Both the position numbers and the translations under genes were made by a program. DNA of 64,000 bases from Myxococcus stipitatus (GTDB lineage: Bacteria > Myxococcota > Myxococcia > Myxococcales > Myxococcaceae): positions 6,942,001 through 7,006,000 of the forward strand of contig NZ_CP147913.1 in the NCBI RefSeq assembly GCF_037414475.1. The letters run 5' to 3'. A model generated the notes under the pieces. It searched no databases. It was not told the DNA's origin and saw nothing but the letters and a program-made list of their open reading frames with translations. Every line of letters starts with the position of its first letter. Position 1 is the first letter of the stretch. Of this stretch, positions 26,212 through 34,691 are shown piece after piece.

Positions 26212-28089
26212 CTACGGCGTCGCGGAGGTGTCCACGGCCGCGCGGCGCGGAGAGGTCAACTCCCGCTGCATGGTGTCGTCGCCCACGAGCATCCCCTCGG
26301 CGAACATCGTCCGCTCGTTGGGGCCCAGCGACTCCAATTCCTCGGGCGTGCCCAGCTTGAGGTTGTAGACCTTGCCGTCATACGGCACGCGCTCGGTGGC
26401 GGTGATGGTGGCGGTGCCCGACTGCGTGAGCACCGTGTCCTTCACCTGCACCTTCTCGGCGGGGATGACCAGGCCCGAGGACAGGAGCACCGGGTGCTTC
26501 TCCGTCAGCCTCACGTCGTGGCCCTGGTCGTCGCGCAGGCGCACCAGCGGCTTGGGCTCGCGTCCGAAGATGAAGTCCTGGACGGTGAGCACGCGGCCCT
26601 TCGCGTTGGCCCGCACCTGGTCTCCCACGCGGAGCGTCTCCACGGGAACGAGGGTGCCGTCCGCCTTGGTGATGCGCGTGCCCTCCGCCATGCAGCTGTT
26701 GAGGACGTTGAGCCTGAAGGGGTTGGTGGGCAGCGCGGTGCTGGTGAAGGTGAGCGCGCGCGGGACGGCCGCGGGGCCGCCACAGTTGGCCATCGCGTAG
26801 AGCGTCATGGAGAGCACCACCGTTTCATTCACGATGCTCTCCATCGTGCAGCCCGTGCCGCCCGACGCGGTGGTGTTCTGCGAGACGTTGACCAGGCGCT
26901 GGATGGACGTCGTCTTCCCGCCCACGGGGAAGGCGTCCGACAGGTCCGCCGTCGTCGTGCACGTGCCCCCGGTGTCCGTCTTGATGAGGCGCAGGCGCGT
27001 CGTCATCGGGTCCTTCTTCATCGCCTGGATGGTGCACGGCGCGGACATGGCGCCCGCGTCGAACGTGCCCTGGGTGGGGACGTAGATGTTGCTGGCGACG
27101 AACGTCTGGCCCGTCTGGAAGGGGAAGTAGGCCGTGGGGTCTCCCGTCCAGGGGCTGCCCGTCTTCCTCAGCGCCAGGCCCGTGGACTGCGCGGGGAAGG
27201 GGGCCAGGGTGCCGGAGGCGTTGGACACCATGGCGTAGTCGCAGTCCGCTCCACCGCGCAGCTGGCAGGTGGTGAGGTTGATGTCGGGGCGGGGCTCCGA
27301 GCTCGCGAAGCGCGGATGGTCCAGCGTGAAGGTCGCAGGCTCGGGCGCCAGCGTCGTGTCCATGCTGGAGAAGGAGACGTGCTCCTCGTCCGTCTTCTCG
27401 TTGCGCGCCACCATCATCGACTCGATGACGACCTTCCGGTTGGCTTCCATGGGCGCGCGCACCACCAGCCGGGTGTCGTCGAACGTCTTGCCGTCGTCGG
27501 CCTCGTCGCCCGCGCTCTTGGCCAGCACCGTCTGCTTCTTGCCCGACAGGTCGCTGTCGTACGCCACCACATCCGTGAAGACGTGGTGCGCGCCACCCGC
27601 GCACGTGGCGTAGGAATTGACGAGCAGCGCGGGCCGGTTGTCCTGCGCCTTGTCCAACGCCTCGGTGCGCGTGCCCTTCACCGTGCGCGAGTCTTGCACA
27701 TGCAGGAAGTGGTCGCAGTTCCAGTCCGTGGGCTTGGGCCGGGGGCCGGGGCGCAGCGCCTTGGCGCGAGCAATCTCCAGTGTCTGTATCGCCCGGGCGA
27801 AGTCGCGGCGAGGCGTCTGGCCTTGTTGAAGGGAAGACGCCTCGGCGGCCGCCGCCTGCTGGAGCCGGTGCAGCGCGTAGTCGTAGTGGTCGTCGTTCGC
27901 CAGGTCCAGGCGCACGAAGTCTTCGTGAGACTTCCGCTGCTCGAAGGCGGCGACCACCACGTCCCGCTTCTCTTCAATCGTCTTCGGCTGGGTCTGCGGT
28001 TTGACAATCCACGGACATCCCGGCAGCAAAGACACGCATCCGGCGAGCATGGCCAGACGAGCCATGCGACGGCCCTGTAACACGTTCAT
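26212..28089 (-). CDS. Lipoprotein with C-terminal Hint (hedgehog/intein-type) domain
   Basis: The 625-residue protein has a lipoprotein signal (LLPGC, Cys25; LAGC at 15-18 is an alternative). A helical part about 35-120 is followed by a beta-rich region, and a Hint domain runs from C466 to about 610. Hint features are NSC466MAEGT with the nucleophile Cys, VETLRVGDQV, the TEKHPVLL histidine block and PYDGKVYNLKLG. The last Hint strand reads FAEGMLVGDD, where inteins carry His-Asn, so protein splicing is unlikely but thioester formation and hedgehog-like cleavage remain possible. The start at 28089 has GGGGAG just upstream. No partner gene is obvious; the neighbouring pseudouridine synthase is divergent. 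Confidence 0.82.
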   Translation of the reverse strand: MNVLQGRRMARLAMLAGCVSLLPGCPWIVKPQTQPKTIEEKRDVVVAAFEQRKSHEDFVRLDLANDDHYDYALHRLQQAAAAEASSLQQGQTPRRDFARAIQTLEIARAKALRPGPRPKPTDWNCDHFLHVQDSRTVKGTRTEALDKAQDNRPALLVNSYATCAGGAHHVFTDVVAYDSDLSGKKQTVLAKSAGDEADDGKTFDDTRLVVRAPMEANRKVVIESMMVARNEKTDEEHVSFSSMDTTLAPEPATFTLDHPRFASSEPRPDINLTTCQLRGGADCDYAMVSNASGTLAPFPAQSTGLALRKTGSPWTGDPTAYFPFQTGQTFVASNIYVPTQGTFDAGAMSAPCTIQAMKKDPMTTRLRLIKTDTGGTCTTTADLSDAFPVGGKTTSIQRLVNVSQNTTASGGTGCTMESIVNETVVLSMTLYAMANCGGPAAVPRALTFTSTALPTNPFRLNVLNSCMAEGTRITKADGTLVPVETLRVGDQVRANAKGRVLTVQDFIFGREPKPLVRLRDDQGHDVRLTEKHPVLLSSGLVIPAEKVQVKDTVLTQSGTATITATERVPYDGKVYNLKLGTPEELESLGPNERTMFAEGMLVGDDTMQRELTSPRRAAVDTSATP

Positions 28090-28134
28090 GAACTCCCCCT
28101 CTGGGCGGACCCGTTGCGAGCCCGGAAAAGCACT

Positions 28135-28161
28135 GTCATACGCTCTGTGTTGGAAAGTCAA
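28135..28161 (-). promoter_or_regulatory. Possible promoter of the Hint lipoprotein gene
   Basis: On the minus strand TTGACT (28156-28161) and TATGAC (28135-28140) are 15 bp apart, about 45 bp upstream of the start codon. The region is AT-richer than its surroundings. The spacing is short for a housekeeping promoter. Confidence 0.3.
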
Positions 28162-28315
28162 TACTCTGGCATCTGGCATTGAGCGCCGGTCAGATGAGAC
28201 CCGGCCTGTTACATCATGAGCCACACAGGTGATGTGGCTGATGGTCTTCCCGAGCGGAGACCGCAAGCGTCACGACGACATTGACTCCGTGCGCCACATG
28301 AGGGACGGACAGGCC

Positions 28316-29236
28316 ATGACGCAGCGGATTGTTCCCGTGCCTCGCGAGGTCGCGGGTGAGCGGTTGGATCGGTTCATCGCCAAGAACGTCCCCGGCTTCT
28401 CGCTGGAGCGAGCCCGGGCGCTCATCGAGTCGGGAGGGGTGCGCATCCGAGGCAAGAAGTGTCAGCCCACGCGCAAGCTGTGGGGCGGAGAAGCGCTCGA
28501 AATCGAGCTGCCGCGGCCTCGTGCTCCGGTGCGCGACGCGCCCGTGGAGGGGCCGCAGTTGGTGGTGCTCCATGACGACGCCGCGCTGGTCATCGTGAAC
28601 AAGCCCCCGGGCCTCGTCGTGGAGCGGGAGGGCCGCGAGCCCTCGGTGGCGGACCTGCTCGCCGCGCAGCGGCCTCCGTTCGATGTGGAAGGACAGGCGA
28701 TGCCCGGCGTCGTGCACCGGTTGGACCGGGAGACGAGCGGGTGTCTGGCTTTCGCGCGCACGGATGCGGCGGCGGCGGCGATGCTGCGTTCGTTCCAGGA
28801 GAAGCAGGTGGACAAGCGCTACTGGACGCTCGTCCTGGGAAATCCTCCGGCGACCGGACGGCTCGAAGGGCCCTACGCGAGAGACCCGGACAATCCCCGC
28901 CGCTTCACCACTCGCGTCCCCTCCGCGCGGCGGGCCGCGCTCTCCTTCGAGGTGCGTGAGCGGTTCGCTGGCGCCGCGTTGCTGGAGGTGGACCTGGACA
29001 CGGGGCGCACACACCAGATTCGCGTGCAGCTCTCCGAGGCGGGCTTCCCGGTGCTGGCGGACTCGCTCTACGGGACGGACGCGGCCCGCGAACATCCCGC
29101 GGCGAAGAGCCTGGGACGGCAAGCGCTCCATGCGTTCGAGCTGGAGATTCCAAGCCCGGTGTCGCGACAACCGGTCAAGGTGCGAGCCGAACTGCCCGAG
29201 GACTTCCAGCGGGCGCTGGCGGTGCTGCGCGGCTGA
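28316..29236 (+). CDS. RluA-family 23S rRNA/tRNA pseudouridine synthase
   Basis: The 306-residue protein has an N-terminal S4-like RNA-binding domain (ERLDRFIAKNVPGFSLERA to IRGKK). The RluA catalytic domain follows, with VVNKPPGLVV-type IVNKPPGLVV and the active-site aspartate in HRLDRETSGCLAFAR. DTGRTHQIRVQLSEAGFPVL closes the domain. It isomerises specific uridines to pseudouridine, probably in 23S rRNA (RluC/RluD type), though the exact target cannot be assigned. ATG 28316 gives the canonical start; ATG 28298 is also in frame. Confidence 0.9.
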   Translation: MTQRIVPVPREVAGERLDRFIAKNVPGFSLERARALIESGGVRIRGKKCQPTRKLWGGEALEIELPRPRAPVRDAPVEGPQLVVLHDDAALVIVNKPPGLVVEREGREPSVADLLAAQRPPFDVEGQAMPGVVHRLDRETSGCLAFARTDAAAAAMLRSFQEKQVDKRYWTLVLGNPPATGRLEGPYARDPDNPRRFTTRVPSARRAALSFEVRERFAGAALLEVDLDTGRTHQIRVQLSEAGFPVLADSLYGTDAAREHPAAKSLGRQALHAFELEIPSPVSRQPVKVRAELPEDFQRALAVLRG

Positions 29237-29270
29237 GGCCCACGCTGGGGGGGGCATCAAAGACGCGCGC

Positions 29271-29300
29271 GCCGGGCCCCACGAAGGGGTGGAGCCCGGC
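29271..29300. terminator. Bidirectional hairpin between convergent genes
   Basis: GCCGGGC pairs with GCCCGGC, and an inner CCC pairs with GGG, between the stops of the pseudouridine synthase and the small charged protein. Confidence 0.6.
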
Positions 29301-29309
29301 GAGAGGCGA

Positions 29310-29804
29310 CTACTTGCTGTCCACCACGAGGACCATCCAGCGGTCCGTGGCGTGGTCGATGCGGACGTTGGCGGCACCGGCCTCCTGGAGCTGCTGCACG
29401 ATGCTCTCGAGGAACGTCAGGTGCTCCTTGGGCGCGTCCACGAAGACGTTCTTCGGGCCGTTGCCCTTGGCCTTCGGCTTCTTGGCGGGAGCGGCGGCGT
29501 TGTTGGCGGCCTCGGGGTTCGCGGCGGCCTGGAGCTGGGTGGCCGCGTTCTCGACGGCGGGCTCCACGGCGGCCTCGGTCTCGGCCTCGGGCTCCTCGGC
29601 CACGGGGGCGGAGGAGGCGGCGGCCTCGGCCTCTTCCTCGGCCTCCGCGCGCAGCTGGTTGAAGGTCTTCATGTTGATGGTCGACCCGAACTTCGACTTG
29701 AAGGCGTCCAGCGCGTCCTTGCTGCTGATGTCCGGCTGCTGGCGGAAGAGGTTGAGCAGGAACGTCTGCCGCTCCTGGGTCTGCTCCTGGGAGGTCCTGG
29801 CCAT
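29310..29804 (-). CDS. Small Ala/Glu-rich protein with possible N-terminal DNA-binding module
   Basis: A 164-residue hypothetical protein in three parts. The N-terminal helical module (about 1-55) has PDISSKDALDAFKSKFG then INMKTFNQLRAEA, a pattern reminiscent of HTH-like modules. A low-complexity Ala/Glu linker follows (about 56-105) with a basic KKPKAKGNGPK patch. The C-terminal alpha/beta unit is DAPKEHLTFLESIVQQL plus a final WMVLVVDSK strand. I do not recognise a family. The start overlaps nothing, and the convergent hairpin terminator supports a real transcription unit. Confidence 0.6.
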   Translation of the reverse strand: MARTSQEQTQERQTFLLNLFRQQPDISSKDALDAFKSKFGSTINMKTFNQLRAEAEEEAEAAASSAPVAEEPEAETEAAVEPAVENAATQLQAAANPEAANNAAAPAKKPKAKGNGPKNVFVDAPKEHLTFLESIVQQLQEAGAANVRIDHATDRWMVLVVDSK

Positions 29805-30040
29805 CTACTGTTCTCCTCTGAACCTGGGGATGAAGGGCGGCGCACCCTAACCGAGGGGCATCGGGGAAGAAAGACGCTCGGCGGCTCACTCGCACACTTC
29901 GCTCCCGACCTCGCGGTGGAATGTCCCTCACCCGCTGACACTGGAGCGGTGCTCTTCCTGCCCTCCCGGCGAGCAACGCTCCCTGGCCGCCCGCCTGCTT
30001 CGGGCGCCGAGGTCTCGAAGCGTGGCCATCCTGGAGAGTC

Positions 30041-30715
30041 ATGGAGACCGCTGCCGAAGAGCCGTGGGTGGACATCTCCGCGCCGCTGCGCGACGGCATG
30101 GTGCATTGGCCGGACAACCCGGCCGTGCACATCACCCGGGTGATGGACCAGCAGAAGGGAGACGACGCCACCGTCTCCAACCTGTCGTTCGGTGCTCACA
30201 CCGGGACACATGTCGACGCGCCCGTGCACTTCATCCAGGGCGCGGGAGGCGTGGACGCGCTGCCCTTCGACCGGCTCATCGGGACGGCCCGGGTGCTGGA
30301 GATTCGCGATGCGTGGGCCATCCGCGCGGAGGAGCTGCGGGGTCACTCGATTCAAGAGGGCGAACGGCTCCTCTTCAAGACGGCCAACTCGTCGCGGAGA
30401 TGGCCCGCCCAGGGCTTCCTTCCGGACTTCGTGTTCCTGTCGCTGGAGGGTGCCCGCTATCTGGTGGAGCGCAAGGTCCGCACGGTGGGCATCGACTATC
30501 TCTCCATCGGTAGCCCCGGTGAGGGCGCGCCCACGCATCAGGTGCTGCTGGACGCGGGCATCTGCATCATCGAGGGGCTGGAGCTGTCCCCGGTGAGCCC
30601 GGGGACGTATGAGCTGGTCTGTCTGCCTTTGCGAATCGCGGGCGGTGACGGGGCCCCGGCGCGCGCCATCTTGCGAAGGCGCTCGGGCGCGGCCCCGTCC
30701 ACGTCACGAGCCTGA
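30041..30715 (+). CDS. Cyclase-family (kynurenine formamidase-like) metal hydrolase
   Basis: The 224-residue protein starts WVDISAPLRDGMVHWP, as KynB-type cyclase-family proteins do. It carries the family metal/catalytic motif HTGTHVDAPVHF (HxGTHxDxPxH). A second-half segment is VRTVGIDYLSIG and the end contains EGLELSPVSPGTYELVCLPL. In KynB the activity is hydrolysis of N-formylkynurenine in tryptophan breakdown. No other kynurenine gene is nearby, so the substrate is open. ATG 30041 has GGAGAG a few bases upstream. Its last 12 nt overlap the convergent TPR gene. Confidence 0.85.
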   Translation: METAAEEPWVDISAPLRDGMVHWPDNPAVHITRVMDQQKGDDATVSNLSFGAHTGTHVDAPVHFIQGAGGVDALPFDRLIGTARVLEIRDAWAIRAEELRGHSIQEGERLLFKTANSSRRWPAQGFLPDFVFLSLEGARYLVERKVRTVGIDYLSIGSPGEGAPTHQVLLDAGICIIEGLELSPVSPGTYELVCLPLRIAGGDGAPARAILRRRSGAAPSTSRA

Positions 30716-32752
30716 AGGCGGGCGCTTGCGGCGCAAGTAGAAGGCGGCGCCGGCCGCGATGGGAATCAGCATGCCGCCCATCAGCATCAGGAGGTGGCGT
30801 CGTCGGAAGGGCGCCCGCTTGCTCTGGGCCGACTTCATGGACAAGGCCCGCTCGAAGGCGGGGGGATGGCACTGGTGTCCGAAGGACCAGGGCTCCTCGA
30901 TGTTCGACGTGCCGTTCTTCACATACATCCGGTACAGCGCCTGGAACCGCTCCGGGTCGTCGGCGGCATAGCGCGCCGCCTGGCAGAGCATCATCGCGTA
31001 GGCCTGGCTGCGCGGAGGCAGAAGCTCCGCGCCTCGCTGCGCGAGGACCGAGGCCGTGATGCGGTAGTGGAAGCGGATATCATGGGGAGGCGCATGGCTC
31101 GCCGCGCGCTGCTTCTCCGGATCGCCCATGAGGGGCACCTTGCCCACGGGCTCGCGAGCCTTCTCCGCCCCAGGAGAGAGCCGGTCCGGTTCCTCGTCGT
31201 ACGGGGTGACGTCGTACATGCCACCCGCCCAGCTCCAGTCCGGGGCGACCGCGGTGCCCATGATGCTGAAGCCTTCGGTGCGAGCCAGCTTCGCGGCCTC
31301 GTGGAAGGCCTCAGCCTTCCGCACGTTGGAGACGTTCTGCTGGGTGATCGCCAGCGCGTCGACGTACTTCTTCGCGGGCTCCTCGAAGCGGGTGCCCTTG
31401 AAGTACTCCAGCGCCTCCGGGGCCCGCCCCGCTCGCATGAGCCGCCGGGCGAGCACCAGCCGCAGCCTCCCGGGGATGGTCTTCGTCTCCAATGCGTCCT
31501 GGTCGTACCAGAGGGAGCCCAGCTCGCGCTTGCAGGTGTGCTCCTCCGCGGTCGGGTGGCGGGTGATGAAGGCCTGAAGCTCCTCCACCGTCAGGACGCG
31601 CTCCGCGACGTAGGCGACGTCGGGCCAGGAGCAGCTCGACAGGACTCGCTCGGCGGCCGAGTTGAAATCACCTCGCGCCAGCGCGAGCACTCCACGCTCG
31701 CCCTCCACGCGGCAGTAGGGGCGCAGCTGCAACTCGCCCACGACCTCCTCCATCCAGTCTTCCTGCTCGTCAAGCCCGCTGGCCGCTTCCTCCAGGAACT
31801 TCTCCGCCGCGGCGCGGTCACCCCGGCGCATCGCCAGCTTGGCCTGCACCCACGCCGCCAACGGGGTCTTCTCCACGGATGCGAAGCGTTCGGCCAGGTC
31901 GAACCGGCCACCGCGCCAGGCGCCCGCCGCCAGCTTGTCCGCGATGGAGAGCCCTGGGACCTGCGGGGACGCCGCCGTTGCCTGCGCGAGCGCTTCCAGC
32001 ACCTGCGTGAGCTGACTGTTGTCCTCCCAATACCATTCGCGGCTGCGCGTCCACACGTAGACGGCCATGAGGCGCTGGGCCACCTCTGTCTTCAGCGCGG
32101 CGCGAAGCCGGGCCTTGTCACCCGCGAGCGCATGGGCGACCAGGTACAGGGATGAGCGCGCATTCTCGCTGCCGTGCGCCGCCTGCTCCGCGTACAGCTG
32201 GATGGCGCCCGCGTCATCTCCGACCTCGAGCAGTCTGCGCGCCTGCTCTCCGTAGCTTGCGACGGCGAGGCCCAGCGGGTCGTCGAAGCCATCGCGGACG
32301 AGCTGCCGCGTGAGCTCGAAGCCCATCTTCATGTCACCTTCGGAGCCCGCTCCCGCGTTGCGGCCCAGCATGAAGGCGGCGAAGGTGGAGAAGTGTTGCC
32401 GCTCCTCCGCGGGCAGCGCGAGCACCTCGCGGAAGCGGGAATGCGCCGCCTCCCACTTCCCCTCCTTGAAGGCCTTGGCGCCGGCCTCGTACAGCGCGGT
32501 CTCTTTTTCTCCTCCGCCCTTGCGCGCATCGGGCGGCTCCTCCGCCTCCTCCACGACTCGGAAGGGGTCCGCGGGCATGGGCACCAGCCGGCCGGCCTCC
32601 TTGCGGAAGGAGCCCGCGGGAAGCTCGGAGAGTGAGCCCACGCGGTCGGCCAGGAGTCGATGAGGAAAGTCAGGTCCACACGCTTCCGCGGCGCGCACGG
32701 GCACCAGCGTCAGCAGGAGGACCAGGGAGAAGAACAGGCTACGGAGCCACAA
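30704..32752 (-). CDS. Exported TPR-like protein with C-terminal membrane anchor
   Basis: The 682-residue protein has a signal peptide (MWLRSLFFSLVLLLTLVPVRA), then a CGPDFP segment. A long helical-repeat region (about 80-500) follows, e.g. ALYEAGAKAFKEGKWEAAHSRFREV. The C-terminus has a single helix (LLMLMGGMLIPIAAGAAFYL) followed by RRKRP, i.e. C-terminal anchoring in the inner membrane. Translation starts at TTG 32752; GAGGT lies about 6 nt upstream and no later start keeps the signal peptide. It overlaps the upstream DUF3142 gene by 14 nt. Function unknown. Confidence 0.72.
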   Translation of the reverse strand: MWLRSLFFSLVLLLTLVPVRAAEACGPDFPHRLLADRVGSLSELPAGSFRKEAGRLVPMPADPFRVVEEAEEPPDARKGGGEKETALYEAGAKAFKEGKWEAAHSRFREVLALPAEERQHFSTFAAFMLGRNAGAGSEGDMKMGFELTRQLVRDGFDDPLGLAVASYGEQARRLLEVGDDAGAIQLYAEQAAHGSENARSSLYLVAHALAGDKARLRAALKTEVAQRLMAVYVWTRSREWYWEDNSQLTQVLEALAQATAASPQVPGLSIADKLAAGAWRGGRFDLAERFASVEKTPLAAWVQAKLAMRRGDRAAAEKFLEEAASGLDEQEDWMEEVVGELQLRPYCRVEGERGVLALARGDFNSAAERVLSSCSWPDVAYVAERVLTVEELQAFITRHPTAEEHTCKRELGSLWYDQDALETKTIPGRLRLVLARRLMRAGRAPEALEYFKGTRFEEPAKKYVDALAITQQNVSNVRKAEAFHEAAKLARTEGFSIMGTAVAPDWSWAGGMYDVTPYDEEPDRLSPGAEKAREPVGKVPLMGDPEKQRAASHAPPHDIRFHYRITASVLAQRGAELLPPRSQAYAMMLCQAARYAADDPERFQALYRMYVKNGTSNIEEPWSFGHQCHPPAFERALSMKSAQSKRAPFRRRHLLMLMGGMLIPIAAGAAFYLRRKRPPSGS

Positions 32753-33860
32753 GGGTCACCTCGGTTCCCCGCACGAAGCCGACGACGCGGCGTTCGCCAG
32801 CGCGCAGGCGGGGAGGCGTGCGCGCCACGAGTGAGGTCCCTCGCGGGGCATAGCCGCCCACGCCGTCGAGGACCTCGAGTCTTCCAGAAAGGGTGAGGCG
32901 CGCGGGCGCCTCGCTGTCCACGCGGCCCGTGTTCTCGATGACGATGTCGAGCGTCCCGCCGCCGACATACACCAGCCGGGGCTCCAGCTTCGGCGTGAGG
33001 GGCTCGCGCTTCAGCACCGTCGTGAGCGTGGGGAGGCTCCAGGAGTCGACGTCGCCCCGGTGGCCGAGCCGGAACCACACCAGGCCCTTCACACCCTTCA
33101 CCGGACGCTCGTGCAACTGGGCCAGGAAGCGGGCCACCTCTCGCGGCTCGGAGTCGAGGCGTGCCCCTTCACGCAGCCTCACGCGGTACGTGGGCAGCGC
33201 GACGCGGAAGGGGTGGGGCGTGGCCTTGGCCCAGGACTCGATGAAGCCGCGCGCCTGTTCGGGAGTGAAGAGGGTGGGGGCGCGGATGGCGTGGACCTGC
33301 ACGATGACGTCGTCGGGGATGGCCGTCAGCGCTTCCAGCTTCGGAGCGGTGGCCCAGGTGGGCAGCGCGGTGATGGACAGCGACAGGTCCCCGAGCCCGC
33401 GGCGCTCACGCGCGAGCCATTCCGCATAGGCGGGCAGGGACGCGGTCGCGCAGTCGTGGTCCACCTCCACGCCTCGGACGCGCACGCCGCGCGCCTTCCA
33501 ATCCCGGGCGATGCGCGCGACTTCCTCGAGAGAGACATCGTCCAGCGGCGCGGTGCCCTCCACGCGCATCACGGCCACGACCTCGCGGCGTGTCTTCGCC
33601 AGGGCGTCGACATTCACGGCCACGCTCACGGGAGCGCGGGTGGGGCCGGAGCGCTCGCGGGCGAGCACGCGCAAGGTGCCCAGCTCGGCGGGCAGCTCCG
33701 TCAGGGACTGTTCGAGCTCCGCGGTCCAGTCGCGTTGCCAGACATAGACCTCGTGCTCGAGGGGAGGCGCGGGGGCGCGGGTGCACGCGAGGACAAGGCA
33801 GAGCCCCAGGCTCACGAAGGCCGTGTGATGGCGCGTCCAGGTCCGAGGTGTGGTGCTCAT
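32739..33860 (-). CDS. DUF3142 lipoprotein
   Basis: A 373-residue lipoprotein: MSTTPRTWTRHHTAFVSLGL leader with LVLAC lipobox near residue 26. The mature protein starts with the DUF3142 pattern VYVWQRDWTAELEQSL, then GTLRVLARE. VRGVEVDHDCATASLPAYAEWL and LSITALPTWA follow, in a TIM-barrel-like order. VKGLVWFRLG ends the core and a beta-rich tail follows. DUF3142 function is unknown; the barrel-like motifs suggest a glycoside-hydrolase relative but I see no certain catalytic pair. It is cotranscribed with and overlaps the TPR membrane protein gene, suggesting one envelope complex. Confidence 0.78.
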   Translation of the reverse strand: MSTTPRTWTRHHTAFVSLGLCLVLACTRAPAPPLEHEVYVWQRDWTAELEQSLTELPAELGTLRVLARERSGPTRAPVSVAVNVDALAKTRREVVAVMRVEGTAPLDDVSLEEVARIARDWKARGVRVRGVEVDHDCATASLPAYAEWLARERRGLGDLSLSITALPTWATAPKLEALTAIPDDVIVQVHAIRAPTLFTPEQARGFIESWAKATPHPFRVALPTYRVRLREGARLDSEPREVARFLAQLHERPVKGVKGLVWFRLGHRGDVDSWSLPTLTTVLKREPLTPKLEPRLVYVGGGTLDIVIENTGRVDSEAPARLTLSGRLEVLDGVGGYAPRGTSLVARTPPRLRAGERRVVGFVRGTEVTLVAP

Positions 33861-33965
33861 GAAGAAACGCGGCCGCCCGTGAGACTCCCCCGTCCCCAGG
33901 CCCGGCGTTTCTCCATGCTGCCACAACGCGGCCGGCCTGGCGTCATCACCTGGGCGCCAGGTGGT

Positions 33966-34625
33966 TCAGCGACGGGGCGGCGGGGGCGGCTCGCTGTGGT
34001 CGCAGTGCAGGAGGGAGGGCGGGTCGAAGCAGGTGAATTGCTGGTCCCGGCCGTTGATGGCGCAAACACCTCGGGGCGTGCTGGCGCAGCGCACCTCGCC
34101 GCGAAGGGACTTGCAGTCGTAGCCGCAGGCGATGGCCTCGGAGGCGTTGAGACATCTCGGCGTGGGCGTGGCCGAGGCGTACTCGTGAATCACGCTGTCC
34201 GGCGGGTCCCAGCAGACCAGGCGGCCGAAGTGCGTCGTGCAGACGCCGTAGGGGGTGGTGTTGCAGGCCACTTCTCCGTTGTTCACCTTGCAGTTGAACC
34301 CGCAGGCCACCTGGCCCCGGACGCTCTTGCACTCGGGGAACACGCTGTTCTTGGGGGGATGCTGGATGGCGACCCGGGGCGGGTCCCAGCAGTGCACCTG
34401 ACCGGAGAGGACCTCACACGTGCCGTAGGGTGTCTGGGCACAGGCGAGGTTCAGGTTGCTGCTCCGGCACTTGAATCCGCAGGCCGTCTGTCCGTGTGAA
34501 GTGAGGCACTGGGGACTTGGCTGAGGGACAGGCTCGACGCGAGGCGCCGTGGGTGGCGTGTCTTGTGGCGGCAGTGGCCTGGGTGGCGTGCTGGCCAAGA
34601 GAAGCAGCGCGAGGATTGGGAGCAT
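33966..34625 (-). CDS. Secreted protein with three tandem six-cysteine repeats
   Basis: 219 residues with an N-terminal hydrophobic signal (MLPILALLLLAST), a proline-rich linker and three modules with a period of 59 residues. Each module has six cysteines spaced C-x8-C-x3-C-x8-C-x7-C-x8-C (x10 in the last module), starting at C40, C99 and C158. Each contains ACG(F/Y)xC, a TPxGxC turn and a final C(W/F)DPP. The last module is followed by an extra Cys208 and a proline/arginine tail. The even cysteine number suggests disulphides outside the cytoplasm. I do not recognise a named domain. It stands alone between two minus-strand genes. Confidence 0.7.
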   Translation of the reverse strand: MLPILALLLLASTPPRPLPPQDTPPTAPRVEPVPQPSPQCLTSHGQTACGFKCRSSNLNLACAQTPYGTCEVLSGQVHCWDPPRVAIQHPPKNSVFPECKSVRGQVACGFNCKVNNGEVACNTTPYGVCTTHFGRLVCWDPPDSVIHEYASATPTPRCLNASEAIACGYDCKSLRGEVRCASTPRGVCAINGRDQQFTCFDPPSLLHCDHSEPPPPPRR

Positions 34626-34691
34626 GCGCCCCCCGACGGGAATCCTCGCGGTTTATTCAAAGGCTTGTGAGCTGACCATGTCTGGGTTGGG

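Noticed and set aside
26119..28080. 653-codon plus-strand frame over the Hint lipoprotein gene
   Set aside because: Composition is antisense-like and overlaps the TetR end; the minus-strand protein has a lipoprotein signal and Hint motifs.
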